Position numbers and translations under genes: made by a program
Notes under the pieces: model-generated
Database searches by the model: none
What the model was told of the DNA's origin: nothing
Seen by the model: the letters and a program-made list of their open reading frames with translations, nothing else
Origin: Bacteroidales bacterium UBA3824
GTDB taxonomy: Bacteria > Bacteroidota > Bacteroidia > Bacteroidales > UBA3824
Direction: 5' to 3'
Assembly (NCBI GenBank): GCA_002393195.1
Contig: DGIK01000029.1
Span: 1-64,000, forward strand
DNA: 64,000 bases
In this document: piece after piece, positions 25,054 to 34,666 of the stretch
Numbering within the stretch: position 1 is the first letter of the stretch
Layout: each line of letters begins with the position of its first letter

Positions 25054-26784
25054 CTATTCCATCACTTCCATCGTCCATCCCCTGAATACCACGACCACCG
25101 TATGCAGTTCCCATTTGCGATTGGTGCATTTTTCGGCGATGCGGTGGTCGGCTAAGTAACGCTGCATCTGTGCGTTGGCGTCGGCTTTGAGTTTTGCGAC
25201 GGTGTCGTCTGTGGAATTTTTTTTGCAGTATTTCAATTCAATCATATAGGCGTGGCGTTTGTATCCGAGGGGTTCCAAAAAGAGGTCTGTATATCCGTGG
25301 TCGGCTTCCAATTCGGTGTAGGCAATATAGCCCGAACTTTTGCAGAAATGCGACAAGAAGAATCCTTTTACGAAAAATTCGCCTTGTGAATCAAAATCGC
25401 GGACGGAAGAATTTTCGCCCATCACCGAAGCAATGTATGAAATCATCGGCTTGCAATCGCCATAGAATGAAAGCCGTTCCCAATATGAATCCAAAAGGAC
25501 GCTGTCGGTGCGCCATCCCAACGATTGAGAATAACATTTCGCCAAATACTTGCAATATTGTTGACGCACAGTTTCGTTGGGCACTACGAATGCTGGATAG
25601 CCGTTTTCGTCCATACCGTAACTCAAAAGTCCCATATAATAAAGGAGGCTTTTTAGATTGGTGACAAGCGACAACTCCGCGATTGCGAACTCAGGATTGA
25701 GTTCAAAATAAGTCTTGCCGGTATTAACAATGTCCATTATTATCCGCGATTTTTCGCCAAAGTCTTTCTCGATTTTCACCATCTTCTCCATCTTGAAAAA
25801 ATCTGTGGAGACGTTGGGGTCAACGAGTTTTTCGGGGATGCGGCCTTTTTGTTTATAGTTTGTAATGAAATACAGCACCATATCCGAATTGAAAACCCTT
25901 TCCTCGTCCAACATATCCGACGAAAAACAGTAGTTGTCGTAAACGGGCTTCATAATGTTGATAAGTTCGTCGATGGAATGTTTGAAGACGCCGGTTGTTT
26001 CGCGGTAATATTCCAACATTGCACGAACCTCGCTTTCTGCAAATCCCATTGCTGCATTGAGGTTGGCATCTATCGACAGGTTTAGGGCAATATTAAATCC
26101 GCTTGTAACGTCGCTCAGTGTCAATGGCGACACGCCTGAGATAAATATTCGTCCAATGAGGGCATTGTTGGACGAGGTCATTGCTTTCAACACGTTGAAA
26201 AACAGGCGGAAAAATCCGTCGCCGTGCGTAAGATTTTTGTATGCGTCCTCGTCGGTCGAAAACAGTGTGTTGGCAAAGTTGTCGTACTCGTCTATCATAA
26301 TGTAGATTTTGTACGGAGTATTTGCTGTAATGGCTATCAGTTTGCCCAATGCCTTGTTGCTGATGTTCGTTACATCATTCATCTGTTCGGCGATGTCGGC
26401 AGGAAGTACGCTTTTGTACCTTTGCACAAAATTTCGTATTGTTTCGCAGACGTTGAAGTTGAACGAATCTTCCACATTATCTTTGCGACTGTCAACGGTT
26501 GAAAAATCGAATTTCAAAATCATATACTTTCCCTGATTGGGTGTCGTATTGCTATAAATATCCAGCCCGCCGAAGTTTTGCTCGTAGTTGTCTTTCTCCA
26601 AAATGTCGTAATAGGCTGCCAACGTGTTCATAAACAACGTCTTGCCAAACCGCCTCGGACGCAGGAACATAATGTATTTGGCGGCGTTTTCAAAATATGG
26701 GATAAACGCCGTCTTGTCAACGTAATACGAGTTTTCTTTGCGTATGGTAACGTAATCTGTTTCGCCGTATGGGATTAGTCGCAT
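25054..26784 (-). CDS. AAA-ATPase-like protein with C-terminal PD-(D/E)XK nuclease domain (DUF1703)
   Basis: A 576-residue cytoplasmic protein. The N-terminal AAA-ATPase-like domain (about 1-230) has the family opening (I)PYGETDY, a YVDKT segment, a Walker A variant RPRRFGKTL near residue 43, and the Walker B-like IYIMIDEYDNF near 155. The C-terminal DUF1703 domain (about 440-565) carries the nuclease-type motif in TDLFLEP...YMIELKY (D, then E-x-K near 510). This family is present in many copies in Bacteroidota and anaerobic gut bacteria; its role is unknown and a mobile or conflict-related origin is often assumed. Upstream a -7 element lies at 26811-26818. All key residues appear intact. Confidence 0.85.
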   Translation of the reverse strand: MRLIPYGETDYVTIRKENSYYVDKTAFIPYFENAAKYIMFLRPRRFGKTLFMNTLAAYYDILEKDNYEQNFGGLDIYSNTTPNQGKYMILKFDFSTVDSRKDNVEDSFNFNVCETIRNFVQRYKSVLPADIAEQMNDVTNISNKALGKLIAITANTPYKIYIMIDEYDNFANTLFSTDEDAYKNLTHGDGFFRLFFNVLKAMTSSNNALIGRIFISGVSPLTLSDVTSGFNIALNLSIDANLNAAMGFAESEVRAMLEYYRETTGVFKHSIDELINIMKPVYDNYCFSSDMLDEERVFNSDMVLYFITNYKQKGRIPEKLVDPNVSTDFFKMEKMVKIEKDFGEKSRIIMDIVNTGKTYFELNPEFAIAELSLVTNLKSLLYYMGLLSYGMDENGYPAFVVPNETVRQQYCKYLAKCYSQSLGWRTDSVLLDSYWERLSFYGDCKPMISYIASVMGENSSVRDFDSQGEFFVKGFFLSHFCKSSGYIAYTELEADHGYTDLFLEPLGYKRHAYMIELKYCKKNSTDDTVAKLKADANAQMQRYLADHRIAEKCTNRKWELHTVVVVFRGWTMEVME

Positions 26785-26810
26785 AGTGAGTGATGTTTTA
26801 TGTTTGAGTG

Positions 26811-26818
26811 CAAAAGTA
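26811..26818 (-). promoter_or_regulatory. -7 element for the AAA/nuclease gene
   Basis: Minus-strand TACTTTTG fits TAnnTTTG and lies 27 bases before the start at 26784. It sits immediately beside the divergent promoter at 26827-26859. Confidence 0.45.
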
Positions 26819-26826
26819 GGAATTTT

Positions 26827-26859
26827 TTTGGGATAAAACTAAATTTTTTCATATTTTTG
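26827..26859 (+). promoter_or_regulatory. promoter of the lipoprotein-mutS operon
   Basis: TTTG (26827-26830), 21 bases, TATTTTTG (26852-26859) followed by CG: a complete Bacteroidota promoter. The first start codon is at 26898. Confidence 0.7.
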
Positions 26860-26897
26860 CGTTGTCAACTAATGTATAAACGCAACGTCAATTAAAA

Positions 26898-27482
26898 ATG
26901 AAAAAAATAATATTATCATTGTCAGTTTTTGCGATGATGATTGCATCTGCCTGCACCAACGGCAGCAATCAGCCCGCCAATAACAATGCCGACACTACAT
27001 CGTCAACTGTGGAGCCTGAAAAGGTAATTATTCCTGACGCAATTCCCGCTTCGGAGACTTTCTACGACTTCGATAGCACCAAGGCTCTTGTAATTGCCAA
27101 TCCGATTTCGTATGACGTCACCACCAAATGTTATGTTCACGGCGACGATGGATGGGACGAGCAGCGTGTAGCCAATACCAATACCGTTGCCATCGCCAAC
27201 GCAATTTTCCAGGCTGTGTATAAAGGTCGTCTGACGCCCTACGACTATTTTACCGAGCAGCAGATGCCGATAGATTCAGTGAAGGCAATCGAAAAAATGT
27301 TTACGCGCAAGCAGATTGGCAAGATAATGTTTACCGAGAGGTGGTATTTTTCGGAGGCTACTCTCCAATTTTCCAAAAAAGTGGAACAGGTAACTCTCGG
27401 CTACGAACTTATCGACAAATCAGATGGGGAGCTTCGCGGCTTTAAGCCCGCATTCCTTGTAAAACTCAACGAAGCAAAATAA
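26898..27482 (+). CDS. lipoprotein, distant resemblance to GldN/PorN-type proteins
   Basis: A 194-residue lipoprotein: the signal segment ends in IASAC (cysteine about 19), followed by an N/T/S-rich linker and a folded domain (about 50-190). The order of AIANAIFQAVYKGRLTPYDYF, then KIMFTERWYFSEATLQFSKKVEQVTLGYEL, recalls the GldN/PorN pattern (a helix with YKG, then an E-x-W-x-F strand and a final outward strand), but that is a weak eye comparison. It is 12 bases upstream of mutS and shares its promoter, which is probably incidental. Function unknown. Confidence 0.7.
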   Translation: MKKIILSLSVFAMMIASACTNGSNQPANNNADTTSSTVEPEKVIIPDAIPASETFYDFDSTKALVIANPISYDVTTKCYVHGDDGWDEQRVANTNTVAIANAIFQAVYKGRLTPYDYFTEQQMPIDSVKAIEKMFTRKQIGKIMFTERWYFSEATLQFSKKVEQVTLGYELIDKSDGELRGFKPAFLVKLNEAK

Positions 27483-27494
27483 CATACAATCATA

Positions 27495-30164
27495 ATGGCA
27501 AAGTCGGACAACACAACCCCTCTGATGAGGCAGTATAATTCCATCAAGGCTAAGTATCCTGATGCAATATTGCTGTTTAGGGTGGGCGATTTTTATGAGA
27601 CATTCGATTCTGACGCTGTGAAGGCATCGGAGATTCTTGGCATCACGCTTACCAAACGTGCGGGTGCGCCGCTTGCGGGCATTCCTTACCACGCATTGGA
27701 CAATTATCTGCCGCGTCTTGTGAGGGCAGGGCAGAGGGTTGCGATTTGCGAACAATTGGAAGACCCAAAGACCTGCGGCAACAAGATTGTAAAGCGCGGC
27801 ATCACCGAGTTGATAACGCCGGGTGTCTCGCTCAACGACAATGTGCTCGACAATAAGTCCGACAATTACGCCGCTTGCCTCAACCTCGGTCGCGACAAGA
27901 ATGGCATCGCCTTTCTGGATATTTCTACAGGCGATTTTCTCGTGGCGGAGGGTTCTGCCGATTATATCGACAAGCTCCTTGTATCGCTCAATCCAAAGGA
28001 AGTGCTTTACGAGCGCAGCCGCAAGGAGGAGGTAACATCGCTCTATGGCAACAAGTATTACCTCTACCCGTTGGACGACTGGGCTTTTGAGCCGCAGACG
28101 GCAAGGGAAAGGCTTTTGCGCCAATTCTCCACGACGTCGCTCAAGGGTTTTGGCATAGAGGAAATGCCTTTTGCTGTAACGGCGGCGGGTGCGTTGATGC
28201 ATTATCTCGACATCACGCAACATACTCAACTCAGCCACATACTCCGCATTTCGAGGTTGGACGAAGGGCGTTATGTATGGCTCGACACTTTCACGGTGCG
28301 CAACCTCGAAATTTTTACGCCGCTCAGTCCTACGGGCAAGACGCTCCTCGATGTCATCGACAAGACTTCAAGTCCGCAGGGTGGGCGTCTCCTGAAACAT
28401 TGGATTGCATTGCCGCTGCGCAATGTGGGACTTATCGAAAAAAGACTTGCCTATACTCAGGCTCTCAAAGACAATTTTGAACTTCTCGAAAATCTCCGCA
28501 CCGCACTCCGTCAAGTGGGTGATATTGAACGACTTGTATCTAAAATAAGCACTCAGCGCGTCAATCCTCGCGATGTCAACCAGATGAGGCTGTCGTTGGA
28601 GTGCATAGCGCAGATACGCAGCCTATTGGCAAATGAGAGTGCGCAGGGCAACCATATTTTTGACCCTCTTTACGAACAACTCAATCCCTGCACCAATGTC
28701 GCGGAACGTATTGGCAGAGAGATTGTTGACGACCCGCCGCTATTGATTGCAAAGGGCAATTTTATCCGCAGTGGCGTGGATTCCCAACTCGACGAGCTCC
28801 GCGATATGAGCGTCAATTCCAAGGAATATCTCTCCAAAATGCGTGACGAACTCGTGGAGCAGACAGGCATCACGTCCCTGAAACTCGGCAATACTGGCGT
28901 TTTTGGCTATTATCTCGAAGTTCGCAACACCCACAAGGACAAAGTGCCGCAGGATTGGATTCGCAAGCAAACTCTCACTGACGCAGAGCGTTACATTACG
29001 CCCGAACTCAAAGAATACGAAGAAAAAATCCTCACAGCCGAAGACACAATCCAACGCATTGAGGAGCGTGTTTTCAGTGAACTTGTGGCATATCTCGCGC
29101 AATATATCGAGACTTTCCTCACCAACGCCAAGACTGTTGCCACCATCGACTGCCTTTGCTCGTATGCTCAGGCTGCCATCGACAATAATTATTGCCGCCC
29201 CATTATCGATGAGGGCAATTCTATCGACATCAAGGCGGGTCGCCATCCCGTCATCGAAAAACAATTGCCGGTAGGGGAGGAGTACATCCCCAACGATGTG
29301 TTCTTGGATAATGACACTCAGCAGATTATGATGATTACAGGACCTAATATGGCGGGCAAGTCGGCTCTGCTGCGTCAGACCGCGTTGATAATGTTGATGG
29401 CACAGGCTGGCAGTTTTGTGCCGGCGGAGAGCGTCAAGGCGGGATATGTTGACAAAGTGTTTACACGTGTGGGCGCGTCCGATAATATTTCATCCGGCGA
29501 ATCCACATTTATGGTGGAGATGAACGAGGCGGCTGGCATCCTCAACAATATGACCCCGCGCAGCCTTGTCCTCTTTGACGAACTTGGGCGCGGCACGTCC
29601 ACTTATGATGGCATTTCCATTGCTCAGGCTATTGTGGAATACATCCACGAATTTCCGAAGGCACGTGCCAAGACACTTTTTGCGACGCATTACCACGAAC
29701 TCAACGACATGGAGGCTAATTTCCCGCGCATCAAGAATTTCAATGTTTCGGTCAAGGAGATGGACGGCAAGGTGATTTTCATGCGCAAACTCGTACCCGG
29801 CGGCAGCGAACACAGTTTTGGCATCCACGTCGCCAAACTCGCCGGTATGCCTCCCGTGGTAGTAGAACGCGCCAACGAAATCATGAAGGAACTCGAATCC
29901 GGCTCACGTGGCTCGTCATCCACTGTCGATTCCACTACAGACAGTGCCTCCGTGTCCTCCGTACCTTCCGTGAGAGGCATCAAAACCGCCAAACCCACTA
30001 AAAAATCCAATGTTGACGGTATCCAGTTGAGCTTCTTCAACCTCGAAGACCCCGTCCTGATGCAAATCCGCGACGAAATCAAGCGCATCGACATCAATAC
30101 ACTTACGCCGATAGAGGCGTTGAACAAGTTGAATGAGATTAAGAAGATATGTGGTGTTAAATAA
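27495..30164 (+). CDS. mutS: DNA mismatch repair protein MutS
   Basis: MutS recognises mismatches and signals to MutL. The 889-residue protein has the mismatch-reading FYE motif (GDFYETF near residue 33) in domain I, the middle connector, core and clamp domains, and the ATPase with Walker [12 protein letters not shown] (about 616), STFMVEMNE (about 672), Walker [17 protein letters not shown] (about 690) and ATHYHE (about 731). A C-terminal extension with serine/threonine-rich linker (about 810-840) leads to a short helical tail. Complete and of MutS1 type. It is the second gene after the promoter at 26827-26859. mutL is not in the window. Confidence 0.97.
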   Translation: MAKSDNTTPLMRQYNSIKAKYPDAILLFRVGDFYETFDSDAVKASEILGITLTKRAGAPLAGIPYHALDNYLPRLVRAGQRVAICEQLEDPKTCGNKIVKRGITELITPGVSLNDNVLDNKSDNYAACLNLGRDKNGIAFLDISTGDFLVAEGSADYIDKLLVSLNPKEVLYERSRKEEVTSLYGNKYYLYPLDDWAFEPQTARERLLRQFSTTSLKGFGIEEMPFAVTAAGALMHYLDITQHTQLSHILRISRLDEGRYVWLDTFTVRNLEIFTPLSPTGKTLLDVIDKTSSPQGGRLLKHWIALPLRNVGLIEKRLAYTQALKDNFELLENLRTALRQVGDIERLVSKISTQRVNPRDVNQMRLSLECIAQIRSLLANESAQGNHIFDPLYEQLNPCTNVAERIGREIVDDPPLLIAKGNFIRSGVDSQLDELRDMSVNSKEYLSKMRDELVEQTGITSLKLGNTGVFGYYLEVRNTHKDKVPQDWIRKQTLTDAERYITPELKEYEEKILTAEDTIQRIEERVFSELVAYLAQYIETFLTNAKTVATIDCLCSYAQAAIDNNYCRPIIDEGNSIDIKAGRHPVIEKQLPVGEEYIPNDVFLDNDTQQIMMITGPNMAGKSALLRQTALIMLMAQAGSFVPAESVKAGYVDKVFTRVGASDNISSGESTFMVEMNEAAGILNNMTPRSLVLFDELGRGTSTYDGISIAQAIVEYIHEFPKARAKTLFATHYHELNDMEANFPRIKNFNVSVKEMDGKVIFMRKLVPGGSEHSFGIHVAKLAGMPPVVVERANEIMKELESGSRGSSSTVDSTTDSASVSSVPSVRGIKTAKPTKKSNVDGIQLSFFNLEDPVLMQIRDEIKRIDINTLTPIEALNKLNEIKKICGVK

Positions 30165-30199
30165 GAATTTTTTTTATTGTTTTTTTAACGGTATAATAA

Positions 30200-30229
30200 T
30201 TGTAATAATAATAAAAAGATATATCTTTG
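30200..30229 (+). promoter_or_regulatory. promoter of the TPR-SpoIIE gene
   Basis: TTG (30200-30202), 19 bases, TATCTTTG (30222-30229) followed by CGG. The start codon at 30246 is 17 bases on, so the leader is very short. Confidence 0.65.
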
Positions 30230-30245
30230 CGGCATAGATTCAATA

Positions 30246-32516
30246 ATGAATTTGCAAGCAAGACACAGCAGTTTTAAATATATGATTTTTAGACACTTTT
30301 CATTAGTCAAGATATTGTTGCCGATGATAATATTGGCAACCGTTTTTGCGTGCTCAGATGACAACCATAAGGTGGTTTTGCCGCCGCTCAATGCCAACGA
30401 TTCCACTCAATTAGCCGAATACCGTGAGCAGGCGTTGTCAAGTACGACGTTCAAAGACGCCGAATACTACGCCAAACAGGCGTATGAGCTCGCCCGCGTG
30501 CTTGGTCGTCTTCCTGAGGAAGGCAAGGCGTTGCTGTTGCTGTATGAAATCTATTATGACAACGGACTAAACGCCCAGGCTCTCGAATGTGCCACCAAAG
30601 CTTCACATCTCGGCGATACATTGCGCGACCAGCGGCTCCTCGCCGAAAGTTACCACGCACTCGGCAATGTGCTGAGCCGTTTTAAAAACAATCCTATCTC
30701 CGCTAAAAATTTTGCCGATTCGTTTATCCTGTATTTCAGACTTCGAGATACGGTAGGTGTTACCAATGTATGGCGGGATTTGGTGCCGGCATACGTCAAC
30801 GCCAACATTTTCGATTCTGCTATGATAGCCTTAGGCAGGTGCAAGGTATTTGCCAAACGGCTCAAAGACGAGCGTGGTATGGCGGAGACCATAGCGCAGG
30901 AGGCCGCCACGGAGCTTGCGATGTTTCGTTGCAACGCCATCAAGCCCGACTATTCGCACCTACGTGTCGCCTACCAGCGTTTTAGGCAGGCGGAGGCTAT
31001 GAACCGTAAGTTCAACGACAAAAAGATACACAAAATACTCGTTATGGGTCTTATGGAGACGTTGTACAACCTTTCCGTAGTAGAAGAAGACCCTGTGCGC
31101 CGTCAGCAGCTCGCCGATAGCAGTATGCTCTATCTGCCAGAGGCTTGTATCATTGCCCAAAAGACCGGCGTCGCCGAGGTGATACACCGCATCAACATCC
31201 TCGGCGTAAAAGTTCATTATGCCACCGGCGATATGAAAGCCACAAAGCATTTTGTGGATTCGCTCGTTGCCGTAGCCAACAAATCCGACTCGTATATCGA
31301 CAAGGAGACGGCGTACCGTGCACAGTCGATATTTGCGGCTTATAATGACGACTACGAACACGCATTTGCCTACCGTGTGCTCGCCGAAAAAAACAGGGAG
31401 GTCATCAATTACAGCGACAAGTCGTTCCTGCTCTCCATACAGCTCGCCAAGGGTCAGAACGACGACGAGAGGGCGGGTGCCAAGCGCAGGGAGGCTGCCC
31501 TCAAATCTGCCTCCGAGCGTCAGAAGCTATTGATAATGATGGGCATAGGATTCATTACGCTGCTATTGGTGATAGGCACGATTATATACCACAACTACAA
31601 GCGCACACAGAAGCTCAATGCAAAAATCAATGCCATCAATGAAGAAATGCGTGTGCAGAGCGAGGAAATCCGTGTCAAGAGCGAGGAAATCATGGACGGC
31701 ATCACTTATGCAAGCATAATACAATTTGCCGCGATGCCTTCGTCAGTGGAGATGAAACATACGTTTGGCGATTGTCTCGTCTATCTTGAGGCTCGCAATG
31801 TGGTGTCGGGCGATTTTTATTGGGCGTCGGAGGATGTGTCGGGACGTTACAAACTGCTTGCCGTTGGCGATTGTACAGGCCACGGCGTGCCGGGCGCATT
31901 GCTGAGTATGCTTGGAATGTCGATATTGGACTACACCACTCGACATTTTGGCGCGGGCGAAATATCCGCCGGCATTGTGCTCGACAAGATGCGAAATAAT
32001 TTCAAGAGGACTCTCAATCAGACTTCGTTTAGCTCCGACAAGACCATCGACAGTATCGACATAGTGCTATTGGTGTTTGACACTCAGGACAAGGTGTTGC
32101 ATTACGCTGCGGCGTTCAGGCCGTTGCTGATGTTTAGGTACGGGGAGATGATGCGTATGAAGGCTGATTCGATGCCGATTGGCATTTACCCGAGAGAAAA
32201 ACCCCATTTCACCGACAATGTGATGAAACTCTGCAAGGGCGACATCATCTATCTGTATTCCGATGGTCTCACAGACCAAAGCGGTTACGAGGACGCCGCC
32301 GCTCAGTATCCGAGGGCTTATTCCACCAAACAGTTTTTCAAGCTGTTGAAGTCGATATTCCAGCAGCCTTTTGCCGAGCAGGAAATCGCCATCCGTGAGG
32401 CTATGGACAGTTGGCGACTTCCCAAATCCGCAAAACAGGTGGAATGTGAAAAGACCGACGACTCCACTATCGTAGGTGTTGCCGTCAATAATTTCATAAA
32501 ATTCGACGATATTTAG
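30246..32516 (+). CDS. TPR-containing SpoIIE-type serine phosphatase lipoprotein
   Basis: A 756-residue protein. The signal segment ends in VFAC (about 33-36, lipobox-like). A periplasmic helical repeat region of TPR type (about 55-415) follows, then a transmembrane helix (about 428-450), a coiled-coil linker with EEMRVQSEEIRVKSEEIMDGITYASIIQ-like heptads, and a SpoIIE phosphatase domain (about 495-756). Motifs are SGDFYW near 520, GDCTGHGVPGALL near 539 and IYLYSDGLTDQ near 670. It should convert a periplasmic signal into serine/threonine dephosphorylation in the cytoplasm. No STAS-type substrate is visible. It converges on the YdjM-like gene with a four-base overlap of stop codons. The linker and phosphatase match those of the protein at 1961-3430. 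Confidence 0.87.
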   Translation: MNLQARHSSFKYMIFRHFSLVKILLPMIILATVFACSDDNHKVVLPPLNANDSTQLAEYREQALSSTTFKDAEYYAKQAYELARVLGRLPEEGKALLLLYEIYYDNGLNAQALECATKASHLGDTLRDQRLLAESYHALGNVLSRFKNNPISAKNFADSFILYFRLRDTVGVTNVWRDLVPAYVNANIFDSAMIALGRCKVFAKRLKDERGMAETIAQEAATELAMFRCNAIKPDYSHLRVAYQRFRQAEAMNRKFNDKKIHKILVMGLMETLYNLSVVEEDPVRRQQLADSSMLYLPEACIIAQKTGVAEVIHRINILGVKVHYATGDMKATKHFVDSLVAVANKSDSYIDKETAYRAQSIFAAYNDDYEHAFAYRVLAEKNREVINYSDKSFLLSIQLAKGQNDDERAGAKRREAALKSASERQKLLIMMGIGFITLLLVIGTIIYHNYKRTQKLNAKINAINEEMRVQSEEIRVKSEEIMDGITYASIIQFAAMPSSVEMKHTFGDCLVYLEARNVVSGDFYWASEDVSGRYKLLAVGDCTGHGVPGALLSMLGMSILDYTTRHFGAGEISAGIVLDKMRNNFKRTLNQTSFSSDKTIDSIDIVLLVFDTQDKVLHYAAAFRPLLMFRYGEMMRMKADSMPIGIYPREKPHFTDNVMKLCKGDIIYLYSDGLTDQSGYEDAAAQYPRAYSTKQFFKLLKSIFQQPFAEQEIAIREAMDSWRLPKSAKQVECEKTDDSTIVGVAVNNFIKFDDI

Positions 32517-33235
32517 TGGTATTCGCCGATTATGGCAATCAGGCTCATAATCGTCTGCCAATCAAGCACAAGGAACACAGCCACTGTAACCCACGCAAGG
32601 ATGCCAGGGATGCGTTCCTTTTGGTTGAAACCAAGGTCGAGCGCAGTGCCGGACGATTTTTTGCGTCCAAATTTCTTATGAATCAATTGGTCGAGCGTAT
32701 ATTTCTTTTCGCCAAAAATGCCTTCGCTTATGACATTGAAGCTCCAAAGCTCGTCCAACGCCAAATGGCAAAAATAGCCAGTGCTTACGGCAAACGCTAT
32801 CACAAACTGTTCGCGGAGCGACAGCCTTGTGGTGGACGCCACAAATAGGCTTATCAAGAATATCGCAATCCACACCGGCGTAGAATGAAATATGCCACGG
32901 TGCGTGGTGTTTTTCCTGAATAGTTCGCGCAAATACTTGATGACGAAAAACCACGAGGCGGCGGGCACAAAGATTTTGAGCGGCAGGTTGGCTCCCGCCA
33001 CGTGCATCCAATATAGTGTGATCGCCGCCATAAAATACGCATAGACCGTAAAGATGATTTTCAACGGCAGCCCCGAATCCGAATCCATATCTGGCAAAAA
33101 CGAGCCTATCACAGTTGCAAAAAACACTATCACAGCCATATAAGCATTTGGAATCAAGTTCCAATTGTAACTAACTATCGCCACGGCAAACCCCGTTGCC
33201 GCACCGACCGAAACATGTGTCTTAAAATCTGCCAT
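32513..33235 (-). CDS. YdjM-like membrane-bound metal-dependent hydrolase (DUF457)
   Basis: A 240-residue integral membrane protein with about five hydrophobic helices. It has the family's conserved histidine and aspartate positions: KTH at residue 5-7, PDMDSDSG near 49, HRGIFHSTP near 110 and GYFCHLALDELWS near 150. The bacterial LexA-regulated YdjM gave the family its name; the assumed metal-dependent activity is not experimentally defined as far as I know. It is the last gene of a minus-strand operon (RNA methyltransferase, PAP2 phosphatase, this gene); the spacer before it holds a TCATTTC heptamer repeat. Confidence 0.83.
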   Translation of the reverse strand: MADFKTHVSVGAATGFAVAIVSYNWNLIPNAYMAVIVFFATVIGSFLPDMDSDSGLPLKIIFTVYAYFMAAITLYWMHVAGANLPLKIFVPAASWFFVIKYLRELFRKNTTHRGIFHSTPVWIAIFLISLFVASTTRLSLREQFVIAFAVSTGYFCHLALDELWSFNVISEGIFGEKKYTLDQLIHKKFGRKKSSGTALDLGFNQKERIPGILAWVTVAVFLVLDWQTIMSLIAIIGEYH

Positions 33236-33252
33236 TTTTTATTATTATTAAT

Positions 33253-33290
33253 TCATTTCTCATTTCTCATTTCTCATTCCTCATTCCTCA
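33253..33290. repeat. heptamer tandem repeat TCATTTC/TCATTCC
   Basis: Five head-to-tail seven-base units (three TCATTTC, two TCATTCC) plus a partial sixth. They reach into the last codons of the PAP2 gene, so copy number changes could alter its C-terminus. Confidence 0.7.
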
Positions 33291-33837
33291 TTAAATCTCT
33301 CCTCATCCAATATTTGTACCCCCACCACGCCAGCATGGCAAACAATGTACCTACCACTGCGCCTACTAAAACGTCGCCCAAATAATGCCGTCCGAGGTAA
33401 ATCCTTGAATAGGCTACCATTACGGCGATTACGTAGATTGTTATGGTGAAATATTTGTTGCGGAAATACTTGCTCGTCATATATGCCAATCCAAAAAACA
33501 CCGCAGCGTGTGCTGAGAAGAATCCGTATTTGCCGCCACGGTCGTCGTTGACGATGTGTACGAGGTCTTTGATTTCCTCGTCCCAACATGGACGAAACCT
33601 CTGCACAGTGTATTTGCAAAGGTTGCAGAGTTGGTCGGCGCATACTATCATCACCACAACGGCGAGCAAAAACCATAGTGCTTCCTTGGGCTTGCGTTTT
33701 ACAAACAGAAATGTTATCAGCAACGCACCCGTTATAAACCACGTATATTTCAACGACACGTACCAGAAGAACGTGTCAAATCCATCGCTGTACATGCTGT
33801 TGAGATATAGTGTAATATCTTGGTCTAATGATTCCAT
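33274..33837 (-). CDS. PAP2-family phosphatase (undecaprenyl-diphosphatase-like)
   Basis: A 187-residue membrane phosphatase with about five transmembrane helices. The three PAP2 signature parts are present: KYTVQRFRP (KX6RP) near residue 75, FFSAHAA (PSGH-like) near 107 and SRIYLGRHYLGDVLVG (SRX5HX3D) near 143. Likely substrates are lipid pyrophosphates such as undecaprenyl pyrophosphate or phosphatidic acid, at the outer face of the inner membrane. It starts 4 bases after the RNA methyltransferase stop, indicating an operon. The C-terminal RRDLMRNEE is encoded partly by the heptamer repeat. Confidence 0.9.
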   Translation of the reverse strand: MESLDQDITLYLNSMYSDGFDTFFWYVSLKYTWFITGALLITFLFVKRKPKEALWFLLAVVVMIVCADQLCNLCKYTVQRFRPCWDEEIKDLVHIVNDDRGGKYGFFSAHAAVFFGLAYMTSKYFRNKYFTITIYVIAVMVAYSRIYLGRHYLGDVLVGAVVGTLFAMLAWWGYKYWMRRDLMRNEE

Positions 33838-33841
33838 ATTG

Positions 33842-34609
33842 TTAATTCATAATGCATTGTCTAAAAAATTCGCTGCAAACTATCGCTGTTGCTGTGGCGA
33901 CGTTGAGGGATTCGGGCGCGGTGTCGGACGGTGCGCCGCACGGTATTAGGATCCGCCGAGTGATTTGCTTGGCTGTGTCGGGCAGTATTCCGTGCCCTTC
34001 GTTGCCGAGTACCACTATTCCTTTGTTGGATAGTGATGCAGTGTAGATATTGTCGCCGTCTAAGAATGTGCCATATACAGGAAGTCCGATAGATTGGGCG
34101 GAGGCGAGTGTCTTGGGCAGGTCGCAATATTGCACATCAACCCTGAACGCCGAACCCATCGACGCTTGTATTACTTTGGGATTGTAGAGGTCAACGCAAT
34201 CGTCAGACGCCAATATCGTCTTGATGCCAAACCAATTGGCAATCCTGATGATGGTGCCAAAATTGCCGGGGTCGCGCACGCTGTCCATTGCCAAGTATAG
34301 CGTATTGGCATCGAGGGCAAATGGAGTTTCGGACTTCATCTCCACTTCGGCAACCACGTTGCAGGCGGTCTGCATCGCCGAAATTTTTTTGATTTCCGCG
34401 TCGGATGTTTCCGTAATCTTCACACCGTGAAATTTGGCGGCGTGTTGGGCAATCCAATCGCATGTGGCGAATATTTCGCGCACTCTAAGCGGCGACCGCA
34501 ACAGCTCCATGACCACCTTGTGCCCCTCCGCTACAAAGGTGTGGCTCTCGCTGCGGAATTTTTTTTGCTGCAATGCGTTAATCTGTTTTATCCGATTTTT
34601 GCTGAGCAT
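33842..34609 (-). CDS. SpoU/TrmH-family RNA 2'-O-methyltransferase
   Basis: A 255-residue SPOUT methyltransferase. The N-terminal substrate-binding part (about 1-95) starts SKNRIKQINALQQKKFR and includes FVAEGHKVVMELL. The knotted catalytic domain (about 105-250) has motif 1 DSVRDPGNFGTIIRIANWFG near 110, motif 2 IVVLGNEGHGI near 195 and motif 3 SLNVATATAIV near 228, so the SAM knot is complete. It probably methylates ribose 2'-OH of rRNA or tRNA; the exact target cannot be told. It leads a three-gene operon with PAP2 and YdjM-like genes and is divergent from the TamL-type gene with 24 bases of spacer before the latter's upstream GTG. Confidence 0.9.
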   Translation of the reverse strand: MLSKNRIKQINALQQKKFRSESHTFVAEGHKVVMELLRSPLRVREIFATCDWIAQHAAKFHGVKITETSDAEIKKISAMQTACNVVAEVEMKSETPFALDANTLYLAMDSVRDPGNFGTIIRIANWFGIKTILASDDCVDLYNPKVIQASMGSAFRVDVQYCDLPKTLASAQSIGLPVYGTFLDGDNIYTASLSNKGIVVLGNEGHGILPDTAKQITRRILIPCGAPSDTAPESLNVATATAIVCSEFFRQCIMN

Positions 34610-34629
34610 TATTTTTATTTATAATTTTG
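34598..34629 (+). promoter_or_regulatory. promoter of the TamL-type gene, decides its start
   Basis: TTTG (34598-34601), 20 bases, TAATTTTG (34622-34629): a complete match. The predicted transcript begins near 34635, so a GTG at 34634 would lie at or before the first base. The -33 element falls inside the first codons of the divergent RNA methyltransferase gene. Confidence 0.65.
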
Positions 34630-34666
34630 TGGCGTGATTTTTCAGGACGCTAAACTAACAAAAAAA

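Noticed and set aside
33253..33290. Heptamer repeat as a CRISPR-like array
   Set aside because: Units are seven bases without spacers; it is a simple tandem repeat.
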